Positions 41,977-55,420 of a stretch of DNA of 64,000 nt are shown here, piece by piece. The notes under the pieces are model-generated. The model ran no database searches, had not been told where the DNA came from, and saw nothing but the letters and a program-made list of their open reading frames with translations. Both the position numbers and the translations under genes were made by a program. The stretch is taken from assembly GCA_002844335.1 (NCBI GenBank), contig CP019154.1:1054001-1118000 (forward strand), read 5' to 3'. The number at the start of each line of letters is the position of its first letter. Position 1 is the stretch's first letter. Source of the DNA: Haloarcula taiwanensis. Lineage in GTDB: Archaea; Halobacteriota; Halobacteria; Halobacteriales; Haloarculaceae.

Positions 41977-43259
41977 ATGCCCTCCTCCCGTCGGCGATAC
42001 CTTCGTGGCTGTGTCGCGACCCTCGGACTGGCGTCCGCTGGCTGTCTCGGTTCGAACGGGTACATAGAGACTTCACCGATTGGAACTGAGACGACACCGG
42101 AATCAGGGGCTGGGACGCCCGCCCACAAGCGGAGCGGGGAAACGGAACCGTTCGTCGCCTGGCAGCAATCACTCGACGCAGAGATCACAGCGCCTCCAGT
42201 GAGTACGGGTGAGCGCCTGTACGTCGGGACGGCGTCGGGAACGGTCGCAGCACTCGCAACTGCTGACGGGAGCCAGCAGTGGTCATACGACGCGAGCGAC
42301 CCCGTCAGTCACAGCCGAGACGCGTCGGGGACACCGTCTTCGTCGTACGCGGGAAAGAAGGACTGTACGAGGACCACAGCGTCGTCGCACTCGACCCCGA
42401 AACCGGCGCGAAACAGTGGACGTTCTCGCCCGGAGAGTGGTGGCTAGAGTTACTCGACGTAACCGAGGACACGGTGTACGTCGGGACGAACACCGACGCC
42501 CCGTCGAAGCAGGGGCGAACGCTCTACGCGCTCGCCGTCTCTGACGGGTCGGTGCAATGGTCCGGGGAAACCGGCGACCAGTACGAGGGAGCGGTGCGCA
42601 ACGGGGCGATATACGTGGCGTCGTACGGGCGGTTCTACGCGTACGACGCTGAGACCGGTGAGCAACGGTGGACCAGTGACGTTTCGGACTACTACTCCCA
42701 GACGATGGTCGCCACCGACGACACGCTTTGTTATGCCGGCGACGTGGACGAGACTCACGGTACGCTCATCGGCGTCGCCGCCGACACCGGTGCGACCCGC
42801 TGGACCCACGACGACGGGTTCGTGACATCGACGACCCTCCACGACGGGACGCTCTACGTCGGTGGCACACACGTCGCCGCGCTCGATCCCACGACCGGCG
42901 AGCAACAGTGGCAAGCGGACCAGTCCGGGTACGTCCAACGGGCCCCGGTTCAGGACGGGACGCTCTATGCGGGTGGCGACGTGGTTCGCGGTCACGACAG
43001 TAGTACCGGCGAACTCGACTGGTCGTGGGAGCCGGACGTGAACGTCGAGGGACTGATGCCGGCGGCGGCCGTCTCCGATACCCTATACGTGAACTCGTGG
43101 ACGGACGGCGACCCGCGGAACCGATTCAAGTTCGCGGTCGAGGCGACGGCTGGAACGAAACGGTGGACGTTCGACGCCGAGCGCGACCTGACCGATCTGT
43201 CTGTCGACGAACATCGGGCCTACGTCGCCGCTGACGATACCGTGTACGTGCTGGAATAA
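41977..43259 (+). pseudogene. PQQ-type beta-propeller lipoprotein interrupted by a frameshift
   Basis: Read together, two frames give a protein of about 427 residues. The first frame, from ATG 41977, has a Tat lipoprotein signal (SSRRRYLRG, lipobox SAGC) and the first blade (ERLYVGTASGTVAAL). It continues to DPVSHS at about 42315. From there the second frame continues with RVGDTVFVVRG and the remaining blades (VVALDPETGAKQW, LYALAVSDGSVQW, YAYDAETGEQRW, VAALDPTTGEQQW), ending YVAADDTVYVLE. A missing base at about 42313-42320 explains the break. PQQ-like propellers of this type in haloarchaea are usually lipid-anchored and of unknown role; no PQQ-binding residues can be confirmed. Confidence 0.75.
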
Positions 43260-43285
43260 CCGAGAACGCTCCGTCGATGCCGTGC

Positions 43286-44392
43286 CTACAGTATGCCCAT
43301 CTCGCCCAGCCGCTCGGGCAGGTACGTCTCCGTCACGAAGTCAAGCCCCCGAGAAGCGAGCGCCTGCTGCTCGGCCTTCTTGTTGATGTCGAGCTGGAGC
43401 TCGATCTGTTCTTCCCAGAAGTCAGTCTGGAAACGCGGGTCCTCAAGTTCGCTCTCTAGGGCGTTGACGTCGGAGTCCGACAGCGGGTCCGTCGGCAGTT
43501 CGTACTCGACGATGTCCTCCGGGCGGATGCCGATGAACTGGGCTTCGGGGGTCGCCAGGTACTCCGAGAGGTGGGCAGATTTGATGGAGCCGTAGGAGAC
43601 CGACCCGAAGATGCGGTACGACCACGGGTCACCGTCAGTGAACACCGTGACCGGGAGGGCCAGTTCGTCGTGGAGCCGTTTGATGAGCCGCCGGGTCGCC
43701 CGCGCGGGCTGGCCGCCGAGGTGGACGACAAGGGCGTCGTACTCGTCGTCGAAGCCGTTCTCGACGAGTCGGTCCCGCATCCCGCCGGTCTCCACGCAGA
43801 GGACGAACTCCGCGTCGTTGTCGAGGAACTCGATGGTGTCGGGGTTGTTCGGAATCTGGTAGCCGCCCTGCCCCACGTCGTCCTGACAGTGAATCTCGCG
43901 GTCGCCGCGGTTGGTCTGCTCGCGGAGGAGCAGCGGCCCCATCACCTTCGCGCCGGATTCTTCCGGGCGCATGTGGAAGTCCTCGCGTTTGACGTCGGAG
44001 ACGATTTCGAGGTCCTCGATGAGGTTGTTCGACTCGTCCTGCGTGTTGAACTGGGCCTCGTCGAGGTCCCAGGACTCGGAGAGGTAGTACAGTTCACGCA
44101 GGGTCGACGAGCGGTCTTCCTCCAGTTGCTGGGAGAGGAAGTCGATGGTGTAGACGGCCTTCAGAATCTTCTCGGCCCCGGAAATCGTCTTCGCCGACCG
44201 GGTGGAGTTCCGGTCGCCGTACACCCAGACCTGTTCGTCCTCGTCGAAGACGATGTTCGATTTGGTCCGGGTGGGGATGGTCATCGTCGGCACCTCGCCG
44301 TCGGCGAACTGGTCGTAGAAGTCCGCCGCGAGGTCGATGAGTTGCTCGCGCGCTTCCTCGGTGTCGGGTGTGGTGTCTGAGTCGGTGCTCAT
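43286..44392 (-). CDS. top6A: DNA topoisomerase VI subunit A
   Basis: The 368-residue subunit is the Spo11-like DNA-cleaving half of topoisomerase VI. Residues about 97-105 contain the catalytic region LRELYYLSE (Tyr102/Tyr103), and the Toprim domain holds [16 protein letters not shown] and [19 protein letters not shown] with the metal-binding acidic residues. It relaxes supercoils and decatenates DNA by a type IIB mechanism with TopB. Its start follows the top6B stop by one base, and the pair is divergent from gyrBA. Length is normal. Confidence 0.97.
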   Translation of the reverse strand: MSTDSDTTPDTEEAREQLIDLAADFYDQFADGEVPTMTIPTRTKSNIVFDEDEQVWVYGDRNSTRSAKTISGAEKILKAVYTIDFLSQQLEEDRSSTLRELYYLSESWDLDEAQFNTQDESNNLIEDLEIVSDVKREDFHMRPEESGAKVMGPLLLREQTNRGDREIHCQDDVGQGGYQIPNNPDTIEFLDNDAEFVLCVETGGMRDRLVENGFDDEYDALVVHLGGQPARATRRLIKRLHDELALPVTVFTDGDPWSYRIFGSVSYGSIKSAHLSEYLATPEAQFIGIRPEDIVEYELPTDPLSDSDVNALESELEDPRFQTDFWEEQIELQLDINKKAEQQALASRGLDFVTETYLPERLGEMGIL

Positions 44393-44393
44393 A

Positions 44394-46784
44394 TCAGGCG
44401 TTCACCGTGAGTTTCTCCTCTTCGACGCCGTCGACCGAGACGGTGAACTCGGCCTCGTCGGGGACGCTGTATTCGAGAACAGCGGTCTCGCCGGCCGCCA
44501 CCGTCGGCGACCACTTGACGAACCACTCGCCGTCCATCTCGACGACGGTCGCGCCGTTCGTGTCCTGTGGCTCGGCGGTGACGATGTCGGTCAGGTCGAT
44601 GTCGGCGTTCGTGTCGTCGTTGTTCTCGACGGTCACGCGGACGGTGCCGTCCTCGATTTCGCGCTCGACGAGCACGTTGTTCATGATGCGGGCCAGCGAG
44701 TCGTCGATGTGCAGGTCGTCGTTGCCGGTCACTTCGGTGAGCTTCTCGGCCATCTCCGGCAGGATGGTCGCCAGTTTGTCCTGTTTCTCGCGGCGCTGTT
44801 GCATCGACTGGCGCTTGTTCAGGTAGCTCTTGAGCTCGCGGGCGGCCTCCCGGATGGCGAGTTCGATTTCGTCTTCCATCTCCGGGACGTTGGCGATGGC
44901 GTCCTTGGACTCACTGGTGAAGGGCACGTTCGTCGAGGCGACGTGGACCATGATGACAGCCGGCCCCTTCGGGATGCCGGAGCCGCCGGGCTGGTCGAGG
45001 TTGTAGTTGCGCCAGCGGATTGACTTCACCACGTCCGTCGTCGCACAGGCACCGCGCTGGTACACCAGCGGTACGCGGTTGGCGAAACGCATCACGTCGA
45101 CGCTGCCCTCGGCCTCCAGTTCGCCGCCGTAGGCGATGCCGGCCTCGACGATGAACGGGTCGCCGCCGTGGACTGACGCGTCACGCGTCGAGGCGGCGTA
45201 GAAGTCCGCGTCGAACTCCTTCCGGAGGCCTTCCTCGACGAGTTCCGCGCTGATGGGGGAGAGACAGTCCGTCGGCGGCGCGATGATGTCCGTCTCGCGC
45301 ATCGCCGACAGCAACTGACTCGCAGTATCGCGGTCGGCGGCGATGTCGTCTACCTTCGGCGGGTCCTCCGGGATGTTCACGGCCGCGGTCCAGAGTACCT
45401 CCAGCACGTTCTCGCGGGCCGTCTCGCCGAAGGTGGCGTCGTCCTGCTTCTCGGTCATGTCGGCCGCGCGGTCGACGTACTCCCGGAGTTCGTCGCGGGT
45501 CAGTCGGTGGCGGCCCTCGTCGGCGAACTTGTCGGCCAACCGGCTCGCCAGCCCCTCGATTACCGCGTCGTCTTTGCGTTTCGTCGTTACGTCGTCAATG
45601 AGGGTGTAGAGGTCGCTCGACAGGGTATCACTGACGGCATCCCAAGCGGCCTCGACGGCGTTTTCTCGAACTGTCGCGCCGAACGTCGTGTCGCCGTCGG
45701 CCTCGGCGTCTTCGGCCGCCGAATCGACGATGGCTTCGACCTCGTGGTACGCGACCCGGGCGCGGTCGTGAATCGCCTCGGAAACGGCGGCGGCGAAGGT
45801 CGCCGTGGTTTCAGCGCCTTTGTTCGCCACGGCGTCCTCGACAGCGGCCTCGATGTCCGCGTCCTCGCCGACTTTCGGCGGCTGCCAGGCCATGCCGCGG
45901 CCGTAGTGGCGGTCGTTGAAGTTCGCGATGACGCTGTCGGCGGTCTTGCCGCCCACGCGGGTGAACTCCTCCTGCATGAACCCCGAGACGGAGTAGGAGT
46001 CGGTGGCTTCGAGCATCTTCAGCAGGGTCCCGAGTTCGACGCCGTGGGGGTGCGGGCGGATTTCTTCGGTCTCGTCGGGAAGGTCCGCACCTTCCGCGCG
46101 CTCGAACTTCAGGGACTCGTCCAGCCCCGGTTCGTCGAACTCGATGCGGGCGTGAGGGTTGACGACGGCGGTGTCCTGGATGTAGTCCCGCAGCGTCGAG
46201 CGGGCGCGCATGTTGGCCTCCATCTCCAGTTCGATCCGGGTCCCGTGAGGGCGCTCCCACGTCGTCGTCTCGTCGACGCTGATCTCGGGTTCGTTGGTGT
46301 CCGTGTCGACGATGAGTTCGAAGTACTGTGCCTCGTCCTGGCCCTTCGGCCGGGAGGTTATCTTCGCGGGCTTGCCGGAGGTCAGTTGCGAGTAGAGGAC
46401 CGCCGCAGAGATTCCGATCCCCTGCTGGCCGCGGTTCTGCTCTCTGGCGTGAAAGCGGGAGCCATAGAGGAGCTTTCCGAAGATTTTCGGGGCCTGCTCT
46501 TTCGTGATACCGGGCCCGTTGTCCTCGACGACCAGCCGGTAGTAATCCCCGGCCTCCTGAATCTCGACGTAGATATCGGGGAGGATACCGGCCTCCTCGC
46601 AGGCGTCGAGCGCGTTGTCGACGGCTTCCTTGACGGCCGTGACGAGCGCCCGGGCCTCCGAGTCGAAGCCCAGCATGTGTTTGTTCTTCTCGAAGAACTC
46701 GGCGATGGAGATGGCCCGCTGGGATTCGGCCAACTCCTCGGCGATCCCCTCGCCCTCGCCGAGTCGCGACTGATACGAGGTCAT
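44394..46784 (-). CDS. top6B: DNA topoisomerase VI subunit B
   Basis: The 796-residue ATPase subunit has the GHKL motifs: [14 protein letters not shown] (N-box), [14 protein letters not shown] (G1 box) and [14 protein letters not shown] (G2 box), plus the H2tH and transducer regions with the switch Lys near [19 protein letters not shown] large acidic insert of about 170 residues (roughly 310-470), rich in Glu, Asp and Ala, lies within the region between the H2tH and transducer domains. A C-terminal beta domain ([12 protein letters not shown], then [12 protein letters not shown]) extends the haloarchaeal protein. A TATA-like element (TTTTAA) sits 29-34 bases before the start. Confidence 0.96.
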   Translation of the reverse strand: MTSYQSRLGEGEGIAEELAESQRAISIAEFFEKNKHMLGFDSEARALVTAVKEAVDNALDACEEAGILPDIYVEIQEAGDYYRLVVEDNGPGITKEQAPKIFGKLLYGSRFHAREQNRGQQGIGISAAVLYSQLTSGKPAKITSRPKGQDEAQYFELIVDTDTNEPEISVDETTTWERPHGTRIELEMEANMRARSTLRDYIQDTAVVNPHARIEFDEPGLDESLKFERAEGADLPDETEEIRPHPHGVELGTLLKMLEATDSYSVSGFMQEEFTRVGGKTADSVIANFNDRHYGRGMAWQPPKVGEDADIEAAVEDAVANKGAETTATFAAAVSEAIHDRARVAYHEVEAIVDSAAEDAEADGDTTFGATVRENAVEAAWDAVSDTLSSDLYTLIDDVTTKRKDDAVIEGLASRLADKFADEGRHRLTRDELREYVDRAADMTEKQDDATFGETARENVLEVLWTAAVNIPEDPPKVDDIAADRDTASQLLSAMRETDIIAPPTDCLSPISAELVEEGLRKEFDADFYAASTRDASVHGGDPFIVEAGIAYGGELEAEGSVDVMRFANRVPLVYQRGACATTDVVKSIRWRNYNLDQPGGSGIPKGPAVIMVHVASTNVPFTSESKDAIANVPEMEDEIELAIREAARELKSYLNKRQSMQQRREKQDKLATILPEMAEKLTEVTGNDDLHIDDSLARIMNNVLVEREIEDGTVRVTVENNDDTNADIDLTDIVTAEPQDTNGATVVEMDGEWFVKWSPTVAAGETAVLEYSVPDEAEFTVSVDGVEEEKLTVNA

Positions 46785-46812
46785 TGTCGTGCGGTACGTA
46801 CCCGCGTCGGGG

Positions 46813-46818
46813 TTAAAA
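46813..46818 (-). promoter_or_regulatory. TATA-like box of top6B-top6A
   Basis: On the minus strand TTTTAA lies 29-34 bases upstream of the top6B start codon. This supports a leaderless or near-leaderless transcript. It shares the 138-base divergent region with the gyrB promoter. Confidence 0.5.
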
Positions 46819-46885
46819 GGTAATCGCCACCGGAGTGAAAGTGAACGCTGTCCCCGAAACCGCGGCCCCGCGCGCGTGCGGGAGC

Positions 46886-46891
46886 TTTATA
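46886..46891 (+). promoter_or_regulatory. TATA-like box of gyrB-gyrA
   Basis: TTTATA lies 32-37 bases before the gyrB start codon, after a GC-rich stretch (about 46851-46880). Transcription would start within about ten bases of the ATG. The two topoisomerase operons are therefore driven from opposite ends of one short intergenic region. Confidence 0.5.
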
Positions 46892-46916
46892 CGTGCCCCT
46901 CTATTAGAACTGGTAA

Positions 46917-51295
<4,379 letters not shown>

Positions 51296-51334
51296 CGGGT
51301 TCCGGCCGCGCTGTTTTCGGCGACCCCGTCGCAG

Positions 51335-52249
51335 TTACAGTACGCGCTTGCCAAAGGCGCTGGCGACGAGCTCACAGGCCAGTTCCGCAGTGCGGTTGTG
51401 TTCGTCGAGAATCGGGTTCACCTCGACCATCTCCATCGAGCGCAGCTGGTCATGCTGTTCAGCGACGTATTCCATCGCGATGTGGGCCTCGCGGTAGGAG
51501 ACGCCGCCCCGAACCGGCGTCCCGACGCCGGGCGCTTCCGTCGGGTCGAGCCAGTCGAGGTCGAGCGAGACGTGTATCCCGTCCGTCCCGTCAGTCGCGA
51601 TGTCCAGTGCCTCGTCGACGATCTCCGGCGCGCTTCGGGCGTCGATATCCGACATCGTGTACGCCGTGATATCGCTGTCTTCGATCAGCCGACGTTCCCT
51701 GTCGTCCACGTCTCGCAGCCCGACGATGACAACGTTTTCCTCGCTCACGGCCGGCGTGTGCGCCCACTCGTGGTCGGAGAACACACCGAGACCGAGGACG
51801 GCCGCCAGCGACATCCCGTGGATGTTTCCGCTGGGTGTTGTCTCCGGTGTGTTGAAATCACCGTGGGCGTCGAACCAGATGACGCCCAACTCCTCGTCGT
51901 CGCTGGCTGCGCCGGCCATGGTTCCGATACCGATCGAGTGGTCGCCACCCAGAACGAGCGGGAACCGGCCTTCCCTGCGCGTCGCATCGACCGCCGTCGT
52001 CACGTCCTCACAGACTTCCTTCGTCTCCCTGAAAAACTTCGCGTGACCGCTTTTCAGGCCGCCGGCGTCGGGGTCGCGTTCCTCCGGCCGCGGCACGGCG
52101 ATGTCGCCGCCGTCGACGCAATCGATCCCGATATCTGTCAGCTGGTCAGCGAGGCCGCCGTACCGTATCGCTGACGGCCCCATGTCGACGCCACGCCGGT
52201 CGGCCCCGAGGTCCATTGGGACGCCGAGGACACGAACCTGTTGTTGCAT
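51335..52249 (-). CDS. arginase/agmatinase-family ureohydrolase, probably arginase
   Basis: The 304-residue enzyme has the binuclear-manganese motifs of ureohydrolases: LGGDHSIGIG (first His), WFDAHGDFNTPETTPSGNIHGM (Asp-x-His-x-Asp) and SLDLDWLDPTEAPGVGTP. GNIHGM and PGVGTPV are typical of arginases rather than agmatinases. It cleaves arginine to ornithine and urea. I chose the ATG at 52249 because the family start MQQQVRVLGVP is there; an upstream start would add 15 atypical residues. It faces gyrA. Confidence 0.87.
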   Translation of the reverse strand: MQQQVRVLGVPMDLGADRRGVDMGPSAIRYGGLADQLTDIGIDCVDGGDIAVPRPEERDPDAGGLKSGHAKFFRETKEVCEDVTTAVDATRREGRFPLVLGGDHSIGIGTMAGAASDDEELGVIWFDAHGDFNTPETTPSGNIHGMSLAAVLGLGVFSDHEWAHTPAVSEENVVIVGLRDVDDRERRLIEDSDITAYTMSDIDARSAPEIVDEALDIATDGTDGIHVSLDLDWLDPTEAPGVGTPVRGGVSYREAHIAMEYVAEQHDQLRSMEMVEVNPILDEHNRTAELACELVASAFGKRVL

Positions 52250-52311
52250 ACCGTCGCCTCCACGGGCGGCGAATAAAGACCCAGCGTTGGGCAAGCGATA
52301 TTCAGCGGTCC

Positions 52312-53229
52312 CTACGTGTAGGGCGCACAGACCAGTTCGATACCCTCTTCAAAACGTATCTCAGGTTCCCAGCCTGTCGCCTCGTGCATCTTCGAGAAGT
52401 CAGCACAGGTGTCGTGGACGTACACGTCCTCAGGGATCGGGTTCTCGACGTAGTCCGGTTCGATGTCCGTTCCCAGTTCATCGTTCAGCATTTCGACGAC
52501 CGTGTTAAAGTCGTAGGCCTCGCCGGTACCGAGGTTGTACACGCCGTTTAGTTCGTGTTCGGCGGCCAGAACAAGCCCGCGGACGATGTCGTCGACGTGG
52601 GTGAAATCCCGGGTCTGCTCGCCGTCACCGTACAGCTTCGGTGCGTCACCGCTTGCCAGGTCGTCGGCGAACTGCGCGATGACGTTGGCGTACTCCCCTT
52701 TGTGTTCCTCTGCGCCGCCGTAGCCCTGATACACCGAGAAAAAGCGCATCCCGGCCAGTGTCAGGTCGTAGTGGTTCTGGAAGTACTCCGCGTACGTCTC
52801 CCGGGCCATCTTCGAGGCCTCGTAGCCGGTGTTGACCGTCACGTCCATGTCCTCTGGCGACGGGTCGGTCCGGCTGCCGTAGATGGAGGAAGTGGAGGCG
52901 TAGACAACGGTGTCACAGCCGTCGTCCCGGGCCTGCTCGACAGTGTTGACGAACCCCTCGACGTTCACGCGAGCGCCGTGGGTCGGGTTGTCCTCATGCA
53001 TCGCGTAGGAGGAGAGCGCTGCGAGGTGAAACACCACGTCCACGTCAGTCGGCAGGTCGTCATCGAGGACACTCTTCTCGACGTACTCTACGTCTTCTGA
53101 TACGTTTTCCGGCGTACCGAGGTAGCCGTCATCCAGGGCGACAACGTCGTTGTTTTCGGCCAGTTTGTTCGCGAGGTTTGCCCCGATAAACCCCCCACCG
53201 CCGGTCACCAAAACGCGATTATCTTCCAT
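52312..53229 (-). CDS. NAD-dependent sugar-nucleotide epimerase/dehydratase (UDP-glucose 4-epimerase type)
   Basis: The 305-residue extended SDR has the NAD motif TGGGGFIGANLA, DVVFHLAALSSYAMHEDNP, VVYASTSSIYGSRTDPSPED (Ser of the triad) and YEASKMARETY, where YEASK supplies the catalytic Tyr and Lys. The core is close to UDP-glucose 4-epimerases and related nucleotide-sugar epimerases. It probably supplies activated sugars for surface glycans or lipids. The gene is divergent from the HTH regulator at 53340, sharing a 110-base promoter region that holds an inverted repeat. Confidence 0.88.
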   Translation of the reverse strand: MEDNRVLVTGGGGFIGANLANKLAENNDVVALDDGYLGTPENVSEDVEYVEKSVLDDDLPTDVDVVFHLAALSSYAMHEDNPTHGARVNVEGFVNTVEQARDDGCDTVVYASTSSIYGSRTDPSPEDMDVTVNTGYEASKMARETYAEYFQNHYDLTLAGMRFFSVYQGYGGAEEHKGEYANVIAQFADDLASGDAPKLYGDGEQTRDFTHVDDIVRGLVLAAEHELNGVYNLGTGEAYDFNTVVEMLNDELGTDIEPDYVENPIPEDVYVHDTCADFSKMHEATGWEPEIRFEEGIELVCAPYT

Positions 53230-53281
53230 ATCTATGTCAGGTCAGCGATGCAATAAAGTACTAACGTTTTCCGCGATTCTA

Positions 53282-53306
53282 AGACGGTTCCAGACGGTTT
53301 ACCGTC
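53282..53306. promoter_or_regulatory. candidate operator: AGACGGTT direct repeat plus GACGGT-TT-ACCGTC inverted repeat
   Basis: AGACGGTT occurs at 53282-53289 and again at 53292-53299, ten bases apart, about one helical turn. The second copy forms the left arm of a perfect inverted repeat GACGGT-TT-ACCGTC (53293-53306). Just downstream is a TTTAAG TATA-like box (53310-53315), 25-30 bases before the regulator start. It lies between two divergent genes and is the obvious place for autoregulation. Confidence 0.55.
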
Positions 53307-53339
53307 GCATTTAAGGACGGCTGTACCGAACAGGACATT

Positions 53340-53873
53340 ATGTCATCTATCGAACTGACACCCAGTCAAAAGAACATTCTGCAGGAACTGGTAAATCTCT
53401 ATCGGGAAAGTGAAAGCGCTGTCAAAGGCGAGGATATTGCCGAGAAGGTCGACCGAAATCCCGGTACGATTCGCAACCAGATGCAGAGTCTCAAAGCCCT
53501 GCAGCTTGTCGAGGGCGTCCCCGGCCCCAAGGGAGGGTACAAGCCCACCGCCAACGCCTACGACGCGCTCCAGATCCAGGACATGGACCAGGCCGCGGAG
53601 GTCCCGCTTCGGCACAACGGCGAGCTTGTCGAACATTCAAACGTCGAAGAGATTGACCTGACCAGCGTCCACCACCCCGAGGAGTGCCGTGCGGAGATCC
53701 AGCTGCAGGGCACGATGTCCGAATTCCACGAGGGTGACTCAGTGACAGTCGGTCCGACGCCGCTGTCGAAGCTCCAGATTATCGGGACCCTCGAAGGGAA
53801 GGACGACACCAACAACAAACTCATCCTCGCTATCGACGATATGCGGGCACCGGCGGGCGAGCCGGAACACTAG
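53340..53873 (+). CDS. winged-helix transcriptional regulator (Rrf2-like)
   Basis: The 177-residue protein has an N-terminal winged helix (LTPSQKNILQELVNLYRES, then KVDRNPGTIRNQMQSLKALQLVEG, wing PGPKGGYKPT). The second half is a beta-rich domain of about 100 residues (VDLTSVHHPEECRAEI-like segment, then SEFHEGDSVTVGPTPLSKLQIIG). It is often annotated as an Rrf2-family regulator, but it has no Cys cluster, so it is unlikely to bind Fe-S. The effector domain is of unknown specificity. The close TATA-like box suggests a leaderless transcript, and the inverted repeat upstream suggests autoregulation. Confidence 0.8.
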   Translation: MSSIELTPSQKNILQELVNLYRESESAVKGEDIAEKVDRNPGTIRNQMQSLKALQLVEGVPGPKGGYKPTANAYDALQIQDMDQAAEVPLRHNGELVEHSNVEEIDLTSVHHPEECRAEIQLQGTMSEFHEGDSVTVGPTPLSKLQIIGTLEGKDDTNNKLILAIDDMRAPAGEPEH

Positions 53874-53885
53874 TCCGTGTCACTG

Positions 53886-53903
53886 GTCTTTTGAATTGTT
53901 TTC
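53886..53903 (+). terminator. T-rich candidate terminator after the HTH regulator
   Basis: Starting 13 bases after the stop codon, two runs of T (CTTTTG and GTTTTCC) lie 10 bases apart in otherwise GC-rich DNA. Archaeal termination often needs only such T-rich stretches. No hairpin precedes it. Confidence 0.35.
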
Positions 53904-54017
53904 CTGCGGTCACCGGGATCGCATCATTTTGCATGGCGGCGAGTCTCACGGGAGAATCCTGTCCCCGCTGAGAGGGATTTCAAAGGGTTTGTATCAGTTG
54001 GTTTCGGAGTCCTCGGT

Positions 54018-55187
54018 ATGACAGAGAACGTGGTCGTGCTCGGGTCGGGGTATGCCGGCGCGGGGGCGATAAAGAGTTTAGAGGACGAGTTAGACGGTGA
54101 GACGGACGTTGATGTCACGTGGGTTTCTGAGACGGACTATCATCTGGTCTTGCACGAGTCTCATCGGTGCATTCGGGACCCGAGTGTTCAGGAGAACATC
54201 GCTATCCCTGTTCACGAGATCAAGCAGCCCTCGACCGCCTTCATTCAGGACGAGGTCGTCGGCATCGACACCGACGCTCGGGAGGTCGCCCTCGCCGACT
54301 CCGCTGCTGTCGAGTACGACTACCTGCTGGTCGGGCTGGGTTCCCAGACCGCATTCTTCGGTATTGACGGGCTCGAAGAGCACGCTCTGACGCTCAAGAG
54401 CCTCGACGACGCCCTCAATATCCACGACAACATCCAGCAGGCCGCTCGCGAAGCCTCGACCAACGACCCCGCGCAGGTCGTCATCGGCGGCGCTGGCCTC
54501 TCGGGCATCCAGACCGCCGGCGAGGTCGCCGAGTTCCGCGACGAACACAACGCGCCCATCGACATCCACCTCGTCGAGGGCCTCGACCAGGTGCTGCCCA
54601 ACAGCGACCCGGAACTCCAGGGCGCGCTGCGCAAGCGCTTGGAAGCCGCCGACGTGAACATCAAGTGCGGTGAGTTCATCGGCGAGGTCGACGAGGAGAC
54701 CGTATACATCGGCGACGAGGACGAACTGGACTACGACGTGCTGGTCTGGACCGGCGGCATCACCGGCCGGGATTGCATGCAGGATGTGGATCTGGACAAG
54801 GACGAGCGCAACCACCGCGTCCACGCTGAGGGGAACTTCCAGACGGAGGACGAACGGGTCTTCGCCATCGGCGACTCGGCGCTGATCGACCAGCCGGGCG
54901 ACCAGCCCGCGCCACCGACCGCTCAGGCCGCCTGGCAGGCCGCCGAGGTGGCCGGCGAGAACCTCGCTCGCGCCGCCCGCGGCCAGCCGCTAAAGACCTG
55001 GACCCACAAGGACAAAGGGACGGTTGTTTCGGTCGGCGAGAAAGCCGTTGCCCACGACGTGGTGAACGTCCCAGTTGAGACGTTTGGCGGGCTGCCGGCG
55101 AAACTGCTGAAAAAGGCGATTGCCGCCCGCTGGATCAACGACGTGACCGGCGTTGGTCGGGCCGCCAAGGCCTGGCCCGACATGTGA
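54018..55187 (+). CDS. ndh: type II NADH dehydrogenase-like flavoprotein
   Basis: The 389-residue protein has two Rossmann motifs, LGSGYAGAGAIKSL at the N-terminus for FAD and VVIGGAGLSGIQTAGE at about 158 for NAD(P)H. It also has the C-terminal FAD-binding FAIGDSALIDQPGDQPAPPTAQAAWQ with GDSA. It resembles NDH-2/sulfide:quinone-reductase-like enzymes. No conserved Cys pair for sulfide oxidation is visible, so NADH:quinone oxidoreductase is more likely. A C-terminal segment (LPAKLLKKAIAARWINDVTG) may help bind the membrane. It starts at ATG 54018 and is probably monocistronic. Confidence 0.85.
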   Translation: MTENVVVLGSGYAGAGAIKSLEDELDGETDVDVTWVSETDYHLVLHESHRCIRDPSVQENIAIPVHEIKQPSTAFIQDEVVGIDTDAREVALADSAAVEYDYLLVGLGSQTAFFGIDGLEEHALTLKSLDDALNIHDNIQQAAREASTNDPAQVVIGGAGLSGIQTAGEVAEFRDEHNAPIDIHLVEGLDQVLPNSDPELQGALRKRLEAADVNIKCGEFIGEVDEETVYIGDEDELDYDVLVWTGGITGRDCMQDVDLDKDERNHRVHAEGNFQTEDERVFAIGDSALIDQPGDQPAPPTAQAAWQAAEVAGENLARAARGQPLKTWTHKDKGTVVSVGEKAVAHDVVNVPVETFGGLPAKLLKKAIAARWINDVTGVGRAAKAWPDM

Positions 55188-55194
55188 GACCACC

Positions 55195-55199
55195 TTTTT
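55195..55199 (+). terminator. oligo-T candidate terminator after ndh
   Basis: Five consecutive T bases begin eight bases after the ndh stop codon, ahead of the three hairpins at 55208-55317. It may be the ndh transcript end. Confidence 0.4.
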
Positions 55200-55207
55200 C
55201 AGCGTCG

Positions 55208-55317
55208 GGTTCGCGCTGATAGCGCGAACCACTCCTTGAAAAACGTGGGCGAACAAGGCCGGACTCGCCGCGAGGTGGCGAGTCCGGGGAAACCGCGCTT
55301 CGTTCCGCTCGCGCGGT
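55208..55317. ncRNA. three consecutive perfect hairpins between convergent genes (candidate structured RNA or terminator)
   Basis: Three stem-loops follow one another. The first has 9-bp arms GGTTCGCGC/GCGCGAACC (55208-55230) with a five-base loop. The second has 11-bp arms CCGGACTCGCC/GGCGAGTCCGG (55259-55287) with a seven-base loop. The third has 7-bp arms ACCGCGC/GCGCGGT (55292-55317) with a 12-base loop. The 233-base region (55188-55420) holds no credible gene and separates the 3' ends of ndh and the uridine phosphorylase gene. The 10-base word CTGTTTCTGC occurs twice downstream (near 55322 and 55371). The strand of any transcript is unknown. It could equally be a bidirectional terminator. 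Confidence 0.4.
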
Positions 55318-55420
55318 ATGCTGTTTCTGCCGGACTGCACCGCTACTACACAGCATTTGCCGCTGCCGCACTGTTTCTGCAATAGCATCCAGTCCCGATT
55401 AGCAGCGATTGGAAATCGGA

